The notes: generated by a model from the letters alone, not told the origin. Positions 9,601-17,333 are shown, counted from the stretch's first letter. The stretch is DNA of 64,000 nt from [Muricauda] lutisoli (nom. illeg.) (GCF_017313105.1 NZ_JAFLND010000002.1:620001-684000); one strand, 5' to 3'. A program made the numbers and translations.

Positions 9601-10124
9601 AACAAGGAAAGGGTCAAAATGGGCAGCAAGGTAATAAAGGAGAAAATGGACAGCAAGGTCTAGGTGAAGGAAACGAAAGTCAATCTAAGGGCAATGGGCT
9701 TGGTGAAATGAACCTAAACGAGGTATATGAGATTTATAAGGAACAACAATATCTACGGGAGAACTTGGAAAAACAGTTAGAGGATATGATACAAGATTCC
9801 GATAAGAATCTCGCTAAAAAGCTGGTTAAGCAAATGGAGGATTTCGAGAATGATTTGTTGGAAAACGGGATTACGGAGAGAACTCGGAGTAAGGCTAATA
9901 ATATTCAACACCAGTTAATGAAACTGGAAAATGCATCCCTGGAACAAGGGGAAAAGAAGGAAAGGGAAAGCAAGAATGATCCTAACCGCTATTCCAACCC
10001 TATAACGACCAAACCGGAACTACTTCAAGATTACCGGAATAGCATTGAAATATTAAATAGACAAGCGTTACCTTTGCGGCAAAATTTCGAAAAGAAGGTA
10101 AAGGTTTATTTCAATAATGATTGA
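6699..10124 (+). CDS. DUF4175 family membrane protein with Gln/Gly-rich C-terminal segment
   Basis: A 1141-residue protein. Two N-terminal membrane helices (about 27-50 and 58-83) and a third near 155-175 anchor a large extracytoplasmic part with Ig-like beta sequence (about 190-480), followed by long Lys/Glu/Gln coiled coils (about 500-780). Residues about 910-1003 are a low-complexity Gln/Gly-rich stretch (units such as GQQEGQQGKQGKGQNGQQ). This is the DUF4175 architecture of Bacteroidota; biochemical function is unknown, and a cell-envelope structural role is plausible. The 3' end overlaps ybeY by 8 bp, so these are co-transcribed. A near-consensus TATTTTG word (one spacer base short) lies at 6679-6685. 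Confidence 0.85.
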   Translation: MNLSAYQNILVKLEAFIKRFYTKQLIKGVFLFLTLGTVFWIAITFFEYVLWLDNSWRLTLFVLFLVVEVYLLYRYVAIPLMYLFRVRQGMDKKVASKLIGKHFAEVDDKLLNLLELSENPEKSDLLMASIEQRATDLGPVPFANAVNLKESYSYAKYIIIPVLLFAFIWIAGDIVSFFNSHQRVMHFDMAYERPAPFSFEILNSDLEVADNDALTIQVKTVGDLRPDDVEIVVNGEHLLMQNRGSFYEYTFQPPVMESSFYFTANGWDSRTYEIDSYRTPTLVDFALELEYPAYLNLMSEIITGTGNAEVPEGTKVTWKIQGDNVTDINMIAGDTALSFKKDGNFFSNVKRLFNDFDYELRTSNSKVQNYENLAYRLNVVKDAKATVQVNQVLDSLNPNESYYTGQAADDYGLREIRLVCYPSDDVTNVQRISLEQPNSNVYQFYYTFPSGLQLKAGKRYKLFFEVVDNDGVRGGKVTKSTVFNATLYNVNELNNKELEFQNSTLDKMGESLKNFKEQEEKLSQINSIQKEEKSLSFEDKSQIKNFLQQQRMQEELMQKFSQQLNKSIDKNGEDTELKKMIQERLERQEAEAKKNAKLLEELNKIADKIDKEDLQKRLEELGKNQGKNTRNLEQILELTKRYYVTEKASQISKELDELAKKQEILSELKLGQDFTGKEQQKLNEEFDNLEKEIRELENDNQDLRKPIPLDTDKKKTDAVKQDQRDALEEINKHQDIDESSQSMDKQKAEDNASKKQKSAAQKMREMSQSMKSGAMGGGETDTEDAEMLRQVLDNLITFSFKQENLFDNIQSADVDMSQFSRTVKDQQNLRRLFEHVDDSLFALSLRRAELSEFVNEQITEVYYNIDKSLESIAENQIYQGASYQQYVINATNALADFLANILDNMQQNMSPGQGNGEGQDFQLPDIIKGQQSIQEKMNGSGQDGESSKEQGEQNGVNEGGQQEGQQGKQGKGQNGQQGNKGENGQQGLGEGNESQSKGNGLGEMNLNEVYEIYKEQQYLRENLEKQLEDMIQDSDKNLAKKLVKQMEDFENDLLENGITERTRSKANNIQHQLMKLENASLEQGEKKERESKNDPNRYSNPITTKPELLQDYRNSIEILNRQALPLRQNFEKKVKVYFNND

Positions 10125-10536
10125 ATTCCATTTTAAAAGTGACCTGGTGATTAGTAATACATCCGATTATGCCGATTGGGTAAATAGGATTATTAAATCG
10201 GAAGGATTGGAAGCTGGTCAGATTGACTATGTCTTTTGTACCGATGAATATTTATTGCAACTCAATCAAGAGTATTTAAACCACAACACATTTACGGATA
10301 TAATCACCTTTGATTATACCGACGGAAAAACAATTTCTGGCGATATTTTCATTTCAACAGAACGGGTGGAAGAGAACGCGAAGAAGTATAAAGTTGATGT
10401 TTTAAATGAGCTTCGGCGTGTTATGAGCCATGGAATTTTACACCTGGCAGGATACGGCGACAAGTCAGATGATGAGATTAAAAGGATGCGGGAAAAGGAA
10501 GATGAAAAGATTAAAATGTTCCACGTGGAACCATAG
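10117..10536 (+). CDS. ybeY: Endoribonuclease YbeY (rRNA maturation)
   Basis: Single-strand-specific metal-dependent RNase needed for 16S rRNA 3' maturation and ribosome quality control. The 139 residues match the family. The metal site appears as MSHGILHLAGYGDK: the first two His of the H-x3-H-x5-H signature are present, while the third position is Asp, a change I recall as usual in Bacteroidota YbeY. It overlaps DUF4175 by 8 bp and ends 2 bp before mnmG. Its last codons (MFHVEP) are written by a parS-type palindrome at 10517-10532, so the protein's C-terminus is dictated by a DNA site. Confidence 0.93.
   Translation: MIEFHFKSDLVISNTSDYADWVNRIIKSEGLEAGQIDYVFCTDEYLLQLNQEYLNHNTFTDIITFDYTDGKTISGDIFISTERVEENAKKYKVDVLNELRRVMSHGILHLAGYGDKSDDEIKRMREKEDEKIKMFHVEP
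10517..10532. other. parS-type centromere palindrome (site 1)
   Basis: The 16-mer TGTTCCACGTGGAACC is palindromic at 15 of 16 positions by symmetry of the outer base only, with a CACGTG core. It matches the ParB binding-site family (consensus TGTTtCACGTGaAACA; the TGTTCCACGTGGAAC form is known from other phyla). It lies in the 3' end of ybeY, 6 bp before mnmG. Confidence 0.75.
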
Positions 10537-10538
10537 AT

Positions 10539-12407
10539 ATGTTTGAAAAGGAATATGATGTTATAGTTGTTGGTGGAGGACATGCTGGTGCCGAGGCAAC
10601 AGCCGCTGCAGCCAATATGGGATCAAGCACTTTGTTGGTTACAATGAACCTTCAAACGATTGGCCAGATGTCCTGTAACCCGGCCATGGGTGGTATCGCA
10701 AAGGGACAAATTGTGAGAGAGATTGACGCCCTTGGAGGTTATAGTGGGATTGTTTCCGACAAGTCTGCTATACAGTTTAAAATGCTCAATAAATCAAAAG
10801 GACCTGCTATGTGGAGTCCGCGCGCGCAAAATGATCGTATGCGTTTTGCAGAGGAGTGGCGAATGGCTTTGGAGAACACTCCTAATGCAGATTTTTATCA
10901 GGAAATGGTGAACGGTTTGTTGATTGAAGGAGACCGGGTCGTTGGGGTTAAAACAAGCCTCGGTTTAGAAATTAGAGCTAAAGCCGTGGTGCTTACAAAT
11001 GGCACCTTTTTAAATGGACTTATCCATATTGGGGAAAAACAGTTAGGTGGAGGTAGAGCAGGAGAGAAAGCTGCTACTGGAATTACGGAACAGTTGGTTG
11101 GGCTAGGTTTCGATAGTGGAAGAATGAAAACGGGAACCCCGCCAAGAGTTGATGGAAGGTCTTTGGATTATTCAAAAATGATTCCTCAACCTGGGGACGA
11201 AAAACCGGAGAAATTCTCCTACTTGAATACCCCGGTTCTTAAAACCCAGCGCGATTGCCATATGACGCACACCAGTAAATTGGTACATGATTTATTGCGT
11301 GAGGGTTTTGAAAGATCACCGATGTTCAATGGTAGAATTAAAAGTATTGGGCCTCGATATTGTCCTTCTATTGAGGATAAAATAAATCGTTTTGCAGATA
11401 AAGATTCCCATCAGATTTTTGTGGAACCGGAAGGATGGAACACCGTGGAAGTGTATGTGAACGGCTTCTCGACTTCCTTGCCCGAGGATGTTCAATATAA
11501 GGCTTTGAAATCCGTAAAAGGCTTTGAGCACGTAAAGTTCTTTAGACCTGGTTATGCGATTGAATATGATTATTTCCCGCCCACACAATTAAAGCATACA
11601 TTGGAAACCAAGTTGGTCAATAACCTATATTTTGCTGGTCAGATCAATGGAACCACCGGTTATGAAGAGGCCGCTTCTCAAGGTTTGATGGCAGGGATAA
11701 ATGCACATTTAAAAATCAATGAAAATGAGCCATTTGTTTTAAAAAGGGACGAAGCTTATATAGGCGTTTTAGTGGATGATTTGATCACAAAGGGCACCGA
11801 AGAACCTTATCGAATGTTTACTTCTAGGGCGGAATATCGAACATTGTTACGCCAAGATAATGCCGATTTGCGCCTGACCCCAAAGGGATATGCCATTGGT
11901 CTGGCCAAGGAAGAACGCTTGAAACGAATGGAGGAGAAGATGAACAAGTCTGAAAGCTTCATTGATTTTTTTAGAAGGACCAGTTATACTACAGACGAAA
12001 TCAACCCTATTTTGGAGTCTTTGAATTCATCTTTGGTAAAGCAGTCCGATAAACTATTCAAGGTCTTTTCTAGACCAAAAGTAACGATGGACCACATGCT
12101 TCAGTTGGAATCCGTTTCTGAGTTTGTAAACAAAAATGAATTGGATACCGAGGTGTTGGAACAAGCAGAAATTCAAGTTAAATATTCTGGTTATATCGAG
12201 AAGGAAAAAACAAATGCAGATAAACTTCAGCGTTTGGAGAATGTTCGTATCCCAGATGATTTTGACTATTCCAAACTAAAATCATTATCCTATGAAGCAA
12301 GGGAAAAGTTGCAGTCCATACAGCCTGTAACGATTTCCCAGGCATCAAGAATAAGTGGTGTTTCTCCTGCCGACATAAGCGTGCTTTTGGTGTATTTGGG
12401 GAGATAA
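10539..12407 (+). CDS. mnmG: tRNA uridine-5-carboxymethylaminomethyl(34) synthesis enzyme MnmG
   Basis: FAD- and NADH-dependent partner of MnmE that installs the cmnm5 group on wobble uridine of certain tRNAs in the cytoplasm. The N-terminal dinucleotide-binding motif VVGGGHAGAEA is at residues 10-20, followed by the hallmark SCNPAMGGIAKGQIVREID near residues 45-63, and the C-terminal helical domain with YSGYIEKE. The 622 residues match the family (also called GidA). It is the last gene of the DUF4175-ybeY-mnmG operon and is bracketed by two parS-type palindromes. Confidence 0.97.
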   Translation: MFEKEYDVIVVGGGHAGAEATAAAANMGSSTLLVTMNLQTIGQMSCNPAMGGIAKGQIVREIDALGGYSGIVSDKSAIQFKMLNKSKGPAMWSPRAQNDRMRFAEEWRMALENTPNADFYQEMVNGLLIEGDRVVGVKTSLGLEIRAKAVVLTNGTFLNGLIHIGEKQLGGGRAGEKAATGITEQLVGLGFDSGRMKTGTPPRVDGRSLDYSKMIPQPGDEKPEKFSYLNTPVLKTQRDCHMTHTSKLVHDLLREGFERSPMFNGRIKSIGPRYCPSIEDKINRFADKDSHQIFVEPEGWNTVEVYVNGFSTSLPEDVQYKALKSVKGFEHVKFFRPGYAIEYDYFPPTQLKHTLETKLVNNLYFAGQINGTTGYEEAASQGLMAGINAHLKINENEPFVLKRDEAYIGVLVDDLITKGTEEPYRMFTSRAEYRTLLRQDNADLRLTPKGYAIGLAKEERLKRMEEKMNKSESFIDFFRRTSYTTDEINPILESLNSSLVKQSDKLFKVFSRPKVTMDHMLQLESVSEFVNKNELDTEVLEQAEIQVKYSGYIEKEKTNADKLQRLENVRIPDDFDYSKLKSLSYEAREKLQSIQPVTISQASRISGVSPADISVLLVYLGR

Positions 12408-12417
12408 ACCTTTGATT

Positions 12418-12433
12418 TGTTCCACGTGGAACA
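12418..12433. other. parS-type centromere palindrome (site 2)
   Basis: The 16-mer TGTTCCACGTGGAACA is a perfect palindrome with the CACGTG core of ParB sites. It is intergenic, 10 bp after the mnmG stop, and therefore not explained by coding constraint. Confidence 0.8.
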
Positions 12434-12505
12434 CAGCATTTTTAATTTACACATATATGGAAACGGCTCAGTTTTTGATTTGACTTTTGCATAATACTAA
12501 GTCAA

Positions 12506-13051
12506 ATGAAACGAATAGTATCAGCCGTTTTTGTATTGCTTTTTTTAGGTTCTTGTATTCCGCTTCGGATTGCTCCGAAAATAAAGGACTATAAAGTGAC
12601 GGAGGGTAAGCGATTTAAAAAAGGACTCCCTAAAAAAAATGTTTTTGTTTTTGAAGACCCTAAAAACGAGAATGAATTTTACGATTACATCAACACAAAA
12701 TTTCAGCTCAACGATTATTATGTTGATGTGCAGGCTCCTTTTTCTTTAGATGCAAAAACATTTTACTTTTCATTTTATGAAGTTGAAATTCCGACCAAGT
12801 CAATTAATTTAATTCCTTTGGCTTTGGACGTAGCTTTGAATAAAGCAGCAGATATGGACCCCGTTTTTGATGACGTGCATACATCTCGCAAGGGAAATTG
12901 GTATATTGCTTTGGAGGTTTTTAGTAACACCGAGGAGGATTGCTTGGCCGAAAATTCCGTTTCAAGAGAGTTGATTTTATCCTATCTTCGGAACTTGAAA
13001 AACGAATATTTGGCAACCGACAATTATAATAAAGTTGTTTTTAAAAACTAA
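12506..13051 (+). CDS. Lipoprotein of unknown function
   Basis: A 181-residue protein with a signal peptide and lipobox (LFLGSC, Cys at residue 17), so it should be lipid-anchored in the cell envelope. The rest is a soluble alpha/beta-looking domain with no motif I recognise. A one-mismatch promoter word GACTTTTG lies at 12482-12489. The methyltransferase gene starts inside its last codons (17-nt overlap), suggesting coupled translation. Not assigned to a family. Confidence 0.7.
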   Translation: MKRIVSAVFVLLFLGSCIPLRIAPKIKDYKVTEGKRFKKGLPKKNVFVFEDPKNENEFYDYINTKFQLNDYYVDVQAPFSLDAKTFYFSFYEVEIPTKSINLIPLALDVALNKAADMDPVFDDVHTSRKGNWYIALEVFSNTEEDCLAENSVSRELILSYLRNLKNEYLATDNYNKVVFKN

Positions 13052-13859
13052 AGATTTTTCTGTTTCTGGAGAACATTTCGAATTGCATCGGGATGAAGAA
13101 TTGGATATGTTGGTAACCAAACCGCAGCCCCAAAACCTGGCCCCTTATTATGAAAGCGAGAACTATATTTCCCATACAGACTCCCAAACCTCTTTTACAG
13201 ACCGATTATATCAGCTAGTTAAGAGAAAAAACCTTCGAAATAAAGGCCAATTGCTTGTAAATCAAATAGATACCCCAAAAAATTTACTGGATTTGGGTGC
13301 GGGAACAGGAGATTTCTTGATTACGGCCCAAAATTCGGGTTTTAAGGTATCGGGAGTAGAACCGAATGACAAGGCCAGAAAGCTAGCCGAACAAAAAGGG
13401 GTTCATCTTTTTTCTGGTTTAGTGGATGTACCAAACCAAAAATATCAGGCCATTACTCTTTGGCATGTATTGGAGCATCTTCCCGATCTGGATCAGCAGA
13501 TCAAACGCTTGGTCAATCTTTTGGAAGAAGATGGTGTTTTGGTGATTGCCGTTCCCAACTTTAAATCTTACGATGCCAAACATTACAAATCGCACTGGGC
13601 GGCTTTTGATGTTCCAAGACATTTGTGGCATTTTTCAAAAACATCCATTGCCAAACTTTTTGCCCCTCATCAAATGGAGGTCATCAAAATAAAACCCATG
13701 TGGTTCGATGCGTTTTATGTTTCCATGCTCTCCGAAAAATATAGGGGAAACAAAGGCTACCTGTTCAGTGCTTTTTTTGTTGGATTATGGTCCAATATCA
13801 AAGCTATCTTCACCAAAGAGCATTCTTCTTTGATCTACATCCTTAAAAAGAGAAAATAA
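13035..13859 (+). CDS. Class I SAM-dependent methyltransferase
   Basis: The SAM-binding motif LLDLGAGTGDFL (about residues 78-89) and the later WHVLEHLPDL and GVLVIAVPN strands show a Rossmann methyltransferase of the Methyltransf_23 type. The N-terminus LKTKDFSVSGEHFEL resembles a zinc-ribbon-less head common to flavobacterial relatives, which supports the TTG start at 13035 within the preceding gene; the next ATG would remove this head. Substrate unknown. The 17-nt overlap with the lipoprotein gene indicates an operon. Confidence 0.85.
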   Translation: MFLKTKDFSVSGEHFELHRDEELDMLVTKPQPQNLAPYYESENYISHTDSQTSFTDRLYQLVKRKNLRNKGQLLVNQIDTPKNLLDLGAGTGDFLITAQNSGFKVSGVEPNDKARKLAEQKGVHLFSGLVDVPNQKYQAITLWHVLEHLPDLDQQIKRLVNLLEEDGVLVIAVPNFKSYDAKHYKSHWAAFDVPRHLWHFSKTSIAKLFAPHQMEVIKIKPMWFDAFYVSMLSEKYRGNKGYLFSAFFVGLWSNIKAIFTKEHSSLIYILKKRK

Positions 13860-14071
13860 GCTGTTTTTAAGCTCGCTGCGCTAAGATTCCAGCTTCGGAC
13901 GGACAACACCATCAAACAAAAAAGATTCGCTTAAATGGGCGTATTTATGGAGGCCTTGAAAATAAACACCTTCAATCCGACCGAACCTTTTTCATAGAAA
14001 AAACCTATGACAGGTAAAATAATTGTTGGAGAACCTCTAAACTTAAATGATCCCCATTCGAAAAGCTTTTC

Positions 14072-14079
14072 TATTTTTG
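14072..14079 (+). promoter_or_regulatory. -7 promoter element (TATTTTTG) of the OmpH-like gene
   Basis: Fits TAnnTTTG and lies 18 nt before the ATG at 14098. Confidence 0.55.
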
Positions 14080-14097
14080 CGCATCGATAAAAAGTAA

Positions 14098-14607
14098 ATG
14101 ATGAAAAAAGTAGTAGTGCTTGCGATTGCCATCACCGCCATGGCATGTCAGCAAAACAAAATCGGATATGTGGACAGTGTAAAGGTCATGGAAGAATATC
14201 AAGAGAAGATTGATGTGGATGCCAGGTTCAAAACAAAAGCTGATGCCATGACCAAAAAAAGGGACAGTATTTCCCAAGCCTTTCAAATGGAGTTGCAAGA
14301 ATTCCAGACCAAGGCTCAAAAAATGTCTCAGAAAAATGCGCAAGAAGAATATGCCCAATTGCAACAACGAGGACAATTTGTTGGTCAACAACTCCAACAA
14401 GAAGAACAACAGTTGCAACAGACAGGTCAAGCTGAAATGGACAGTTTGGTAAGAAAGGTAAAAAAAGAGATTAGGGCTTACGGTAAAGCAAATGGTTACA
14501 CCTATATTTTAGGTGGCGGCGAAGGCGGCTCGGTGATTTACGGAGAAGAAGCCAATGACGTTACCGACGCCATTCTTAAAATTTTGAACGATAAATACGA
14601 GAATTAA
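14098..14607 (+). CDS. OmpH/Skp-like periplasmic chaperone, putative lipoprotein
   Basis: A 169-residue protein with an N-terminal signal and lipobox-like AMAC (Cys17), then IGYVDSVKVMEEY, the standard opening of OmpH/Skp proteins, a Gln/Lys-rich coiled coil (about 40-125) and a C-terminal beta strand pair YTYILGGGEGGSVIY. Skp proteins chaperone outer membrane proteins in the periplasm. The start is ATG 14098 or 14101 (two Met in tandem). A strong terminator follows. Unlike most OmpH genes it is not beside bamA here. Confidence 0.82.
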   Translation: MMKKVVVLAIAITAMACQQNKIGYVDSVKVMEEYQEKIDVDARFKTKADAMTKKRDSISQAFQMELQEFQTKAQKMSQKNAQEEYAQLQQRGQFVGQQLQQEEQQLQQTGQAEMDSLVRKVKKEIRAYGKANGYTYILGGGEGGSVIYGEEANDVTDAILKILNDKYEN

Positions 14608-14631
14608 TCACTACACATTGTAGGTATTTGG

Positions 14632-14660
14632 AAAGCCCATTCTTTTAGAGTGGGTTTTTT
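14632..14660 (+). terminator. Intrinsic terminator after the OmpH-like gene
   Basis: A 12-bp stem (AAAGCCCATTCT with its near-complement, two G-T pairs) and a 3-nt loop followed by six T. It separates the convergent OmpH-like gene and the minus-strand holB operon. Confidence 0.75.
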
Positions 14661-14662
14661 AT

Positions 14663-15241
14663 TTACTTCAACTGTTTTTCCTTGTAAGCACGGAACAGAA
14701 ATATTGAAAAACCAATCTCTACCAATGCACCCATAAGTGCGGAAAACCCCGAAGAAACCCTCAAATAAAAGAGAATAATTGCCGCAACGCCCAATAAACC
14801 GCCCAAAACCCAATATGTTTTTATGCCGTATAGGGTGGAGAACGTTACATATCTTCCCCCGATGATCAACAACATTCCCTGAAAAAACCAAGTGTGGTTC
14901 TGTAATGATAGGAGGAGGGCCAAGGGGATGCACATCAACATAAAAATGGTCCCTTCCATAGCTAATTTTCCCAAAGGGTTTTGTTTGGAATGACTTCCAG
15001 AAACACCTATAAGCTTGGCTAGTAACAACCCTAGTGGATGAATAAGCATGCCGCCAAAAAACAAGGTCCAAATCGCGGTTTGTGATGAAATAAAAAACGA
15101 CACCAAGGCGGCCACCAACCATACGCTTCCGGATGCTAGAACGCCCAATGCCCCATCGGCATAGCCTTGGCGTAAATCGGATTGTGCGCTTGAAAAGGAA
15201 TCAAAGGCACTGCCTTCCTTGTTTTGTAATTGTTCGTTCAT
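14663..15241 (-). CDS. Integral membrane protein, DUF7010-like
   Basis: A 192-residue protein with about six hydrophobic helices (from residue 36 to 182) and a short polar N-terminus. The pattern AQSDLRQGYADGALGVLASG before the first helix recalls the DUF7010 family; this assignment is from memory and uncertain. It is the last gene of the minus-strand run holB-DoxX-like-hypothetical. Function unknown. Confidence 0.65.
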   Translation of the reverse strand: MNEQLQNKEGSAFDSFSSAQSDLRQGYADGALGVLASGSVWLVAALVSFFISSQTAIWTLFFGGMLIHPLGLLLAKLIGVSGSHSKQNPLGKLAMEGTIFMLMCIPLALLLSLQNHTWFFQGMLLIIGGRYVTFSTLYGIKTYWVLGGLLGVAAIILFYLRVSSGFSALMGALVEIGFSIFLFRAYKEKQLK

Positions 15242-15291
15242 TTTTTGATTGAAAGCCTGTTATTCTTTTGATTTTATCTTATTCTCGATAA

Positions 15292-15747
15292 TCACATTTT
15301 AAGTTCAATATCAAGTTGTCTTCCTTCTTCTTTAGCTTTATTGTCCATGCCAGCACCTATGGCAAGACCAATCGACATGCCAACCGGTAAGCCAATTCCC
15401 AAAAATGCCATGTTGCCCAAACTAAGGCCCAAAGCTGCTCCAATGGGAATCCCAAAAACCGTCATTCCAAGAACAAACCATGTTTTTCTATAATAATTTA
15501 AGGGCACAACCTTTAATTTTTGAGCCAGTAAACCAATAATTTTGGACTGCTCCTTTCGAATTTCCGCGCTCAAGACCTTATCAGAGCCTGTTACCGAATT
15601 AAGTTGCATTATATGTTTATTGATGACCAACTCGATTTCTTCGGGCAATTTCTTTTTTTTGATTTCAACGATCAATCGTTCAAATTGCTCGTAGGCATCT
15701 TTGCTTTTCTTGGAGAGTTCGGGTCTTTGGACAGGGTCAAGAATCAT
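15292..15747 (-). CDS. Hypothetical membrane protein with glycine-rich hairpin
   Basis: A 151-residue protein: a charged helical N-terminal half (residues 1-80) followed by two Gly/Ala/Met-rich membrane helices (about 90-112 and 114-132; MAFLGIGLPVGMSIGLAIG) and a polar tail. Not recognised. It starts 13 bp after the DoxX-like gene and precedes the DUF7010-like gene by 50 bp. Confidence 0.6.
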   Translation of the reverse strand: MILDPVQRPELSKKSKDAYEQFERLIVEIKKKKLPEEIELVINKHIMQLNSVTGSDKVLSAEIRKEQSKIIGLLAQKLKVVPLNYYRKTWFVLGMTVFGIPIGAALGLSLGNMAFLGIGLPVGMSIGLAIGAGMDNKAKEEGRQLDIELKM

Positions 15748-15760
15748 TTTAAAGAGTGTT

Positions 15761-16156
15761 TTATTGCATCAAATACAACAAGGAAATAGTGGGAATCAAA
15801 TACACCACAATGGTTTGAGCACCTGCATAGTCTTTGGCAACCCGTTGGCCCAACAAAAGCATCAACAAAGTCAATGCAGAAAGAATAGCTCCGTAAAAAC
15901 CAATCTCACTTTCACCATCAATCGCATATTGAAAAACACCTACGCCACTAAGTATTCCGGACAGCATTTCGAACACTAAAATGATGCTGAGCAATACGGG
16001 AACGGTTCCCTTAAAAATCGATTTTGAAAAATGACCGGTCAACCAACCCAAGTTGCCCTTCCAATCCAAAATTTTATCTATTCCGCTTTGTAAAAAAGTA
16101 ATGGTCAAAAACACCAATAGTAGAATTTCTGTGGCGTGCGATAATAAATTGCTCAT
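15761..16156 (-). CDS. DoxX-like membrane protein
   Basis: A 131-residue protein with four hydrophobic helices and the early FLTITFLQSGIDKILDW, close to the 'F-x-SG-x-K' opening of DoxX-family proteins. DoxX proteins are small quinone- or redox-linked membrane proteins; the role here is unknown. It starts 13 bp after the holB stop, so it is co-transcribed with holB. Confidence 0.7.
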   Translation of the reverse strand: MSNLLSHATEILLLVFLTITFLQSGIDKILDWKGNLGWLTGHFSKSIFKGTVPVLLSIILVFEMLSGILSGVGVFQYAIDGESEIGFYGAILSALTLLMLLLGQRVAKDYAGAQTIVVYLIPTISLLYLMQ

Positions 16157-16169
16157 GATCGGTTTTTAT

Positions 16170-17321
16170 TTAAGCAGCCTTTGCATGTAAAAGCCGCGTG
16201 AGTTTAATGGATAGATCTGTAAAAATAAGTTTGGAGTTTCCATTCCGTTCCACGTGAAAAATGGCTTGTTCCAACTCCTTTACAATATCCAAAATATTGT
16301 TCTCATGTACAAAAGGGGCAAACTTGTTCAGGTCAAAACCTTCCATGTGCACTTTGGCATATACCAGTTCATTGGCGTTATAATTGAGCAAAAGCGCTTG
16401 GCGCATCATGGTGAGACAATAGTTCAGAAACTTTTTTTGCACTTCGCGGCCGGTTTTGGCCACTTCTTCGCTCCATAAAATCAATTCCTGTACGGCGCCC
16501 TTGTTGCCCTTGGCCTTAAAAGCACTACGGACCCATTGTACGAACCAACGTTCAAAAACGAGATCCTCCGAATCTTTGTTGAGTAGATCAAGTGCTTTGT
16601 TGAAGTTGCCGTTCGCTTCCAGGGCGATGGTCAGTGCTTCGGTTTGGGCCACCCCTTTCAGTAGAAGTGCATCCGTGATGACCTGTTCCGCCAGTGGGGG
16701 AAAATTCAGTATTTGACAACGGGAGCGTATGGTGTTGATGATTTGCTCCTCTTCTTCTGCCAAAAGAAGCAGTATGGTTTTGTTCGGAGGCTCCTCAATA
16801 AGTTTCAGAAGCTTGTTGGCAGCGGAAACGTTCATCTTTTCGGCCATCCAAACAATCAGCACTTTATAACCCCCTTCGTAGGATTTTAACGAAAGCTTTT
16901 TTACCATATCCTGGGCTTCATCCACCCCAATCTGCCCCTGCTTTTTTTCAATGCCGATGTGCCTGTACCAGTCAAACAAGTTGCCATAAGGCTGTTCCTT
17001 TACAAATTGTCGCCACTCTTCCAAATAATGGTCGCTCACCGCATGCGATTTTACTTTGTCCGAATTGGAAACGGGAAACGCAAAATGAAGGTCTGGATGC
17101 GTCAAGGAGTTGCATTTGGTATTGCAAACGGTATTTTCCCCATCATTTTCGCCGCCTGTATTGTCGCAAAGCAAATATTGCGCATAGGCAAGCGCCATTG
17201 GAAGCACCCCTGAACCTTCGGGGCCAACGAACAATTGTGCGTGGGCCACACGACCTGTATCCGCGGTGGTCACCAAATGGTTTTTGATGTGCTCGAGACC
17301 TAGAACATTTTTAAAAAACAT
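16170..17321 (-). CDS. holB: DNA polymerase III delta' subunit
   Basis: Clamp-loader subunit of the replicative polymerase, 383 residues. It opens MFFKNVLGLEHIKNHL, then HAQLFVGPEGSG in the place of the Walker A loop, with a Cys-x-Cys-type zinc region near NTVCNTKCNSLTHPDL, and the AANKLLKLIEEPP and IRSRCQ motifs typical of delta'. A longer reading frame extends 24 codons upstream, but the -7 word TATCTTTG at 17326-17333 lies inside that extension, so ATG 17321 is preferred. Lysine of a true Walker A is absent, as expected for delta'. Confidence 0.92.
   Translation of the reverse strand: MFFKNVLGLEHIKNHLVTTADTGRVAHAQLFVGPEGSGVLPMALAYAQYLLCDNTGGENDGENTVCNTKCNSLTHPDLHFAFPVSNSDKVKSHAVSDHYLEEWRQFVKEQPYGNLFDWYRHIGIEKKQGQIGVDEAQDMVKKLSLKSYEGGYKVLIVWMAEKMNVSAANKLLKLIEEPPNKTILLLLAEEEEQIINTIRSRCQILNFPPLAEQVITDALLLKGVAQTEALTIALEANGNFNKALDLLNKDSEDLVFERWFVQWVRSAFKAKGNKGAVQELILWSEEVAKTGREVQKKFLNYCLTMMRQALLLNYNANELVYAKVHMEGFDLNKFAPFVHENNILDIVKELEQAIFHVERNGNSKLIFTDLSIKLTRLLHAKAA
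16246..16261. other. Degenerate parS-like site within holB
   Basis: CGTTCCACGTGAAAAA keeps the CACGTG core and matches the ParB site family at about 14 of 16 positions. It is coding sequence (FHVER), so it may be incidental. Confidence 0.3.
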
Positions 17322-17325
17322 GTTC

Positions 17326-17333
17326 CAAAGATA
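17326..17333 (-). promoter_or_regulatory. -7 promoter element (TATCTTTG) of holB
   Basis: Fits TAnnTTTG on the minus strand and ends only 4 nt before the ATG at 17321, which would give a leaderless or nearly leaderless mRNA. Confidence 0.6.

Noticed and set aside
14604..15122. 172-codon minus-strand frame overlapping the DUF7010-like gene
   Set aside because: The alternative frame at 14663-15241 gives regular membrane helices and matches operon spacing; this one is Arg/His/Pro-rich with no pattern.
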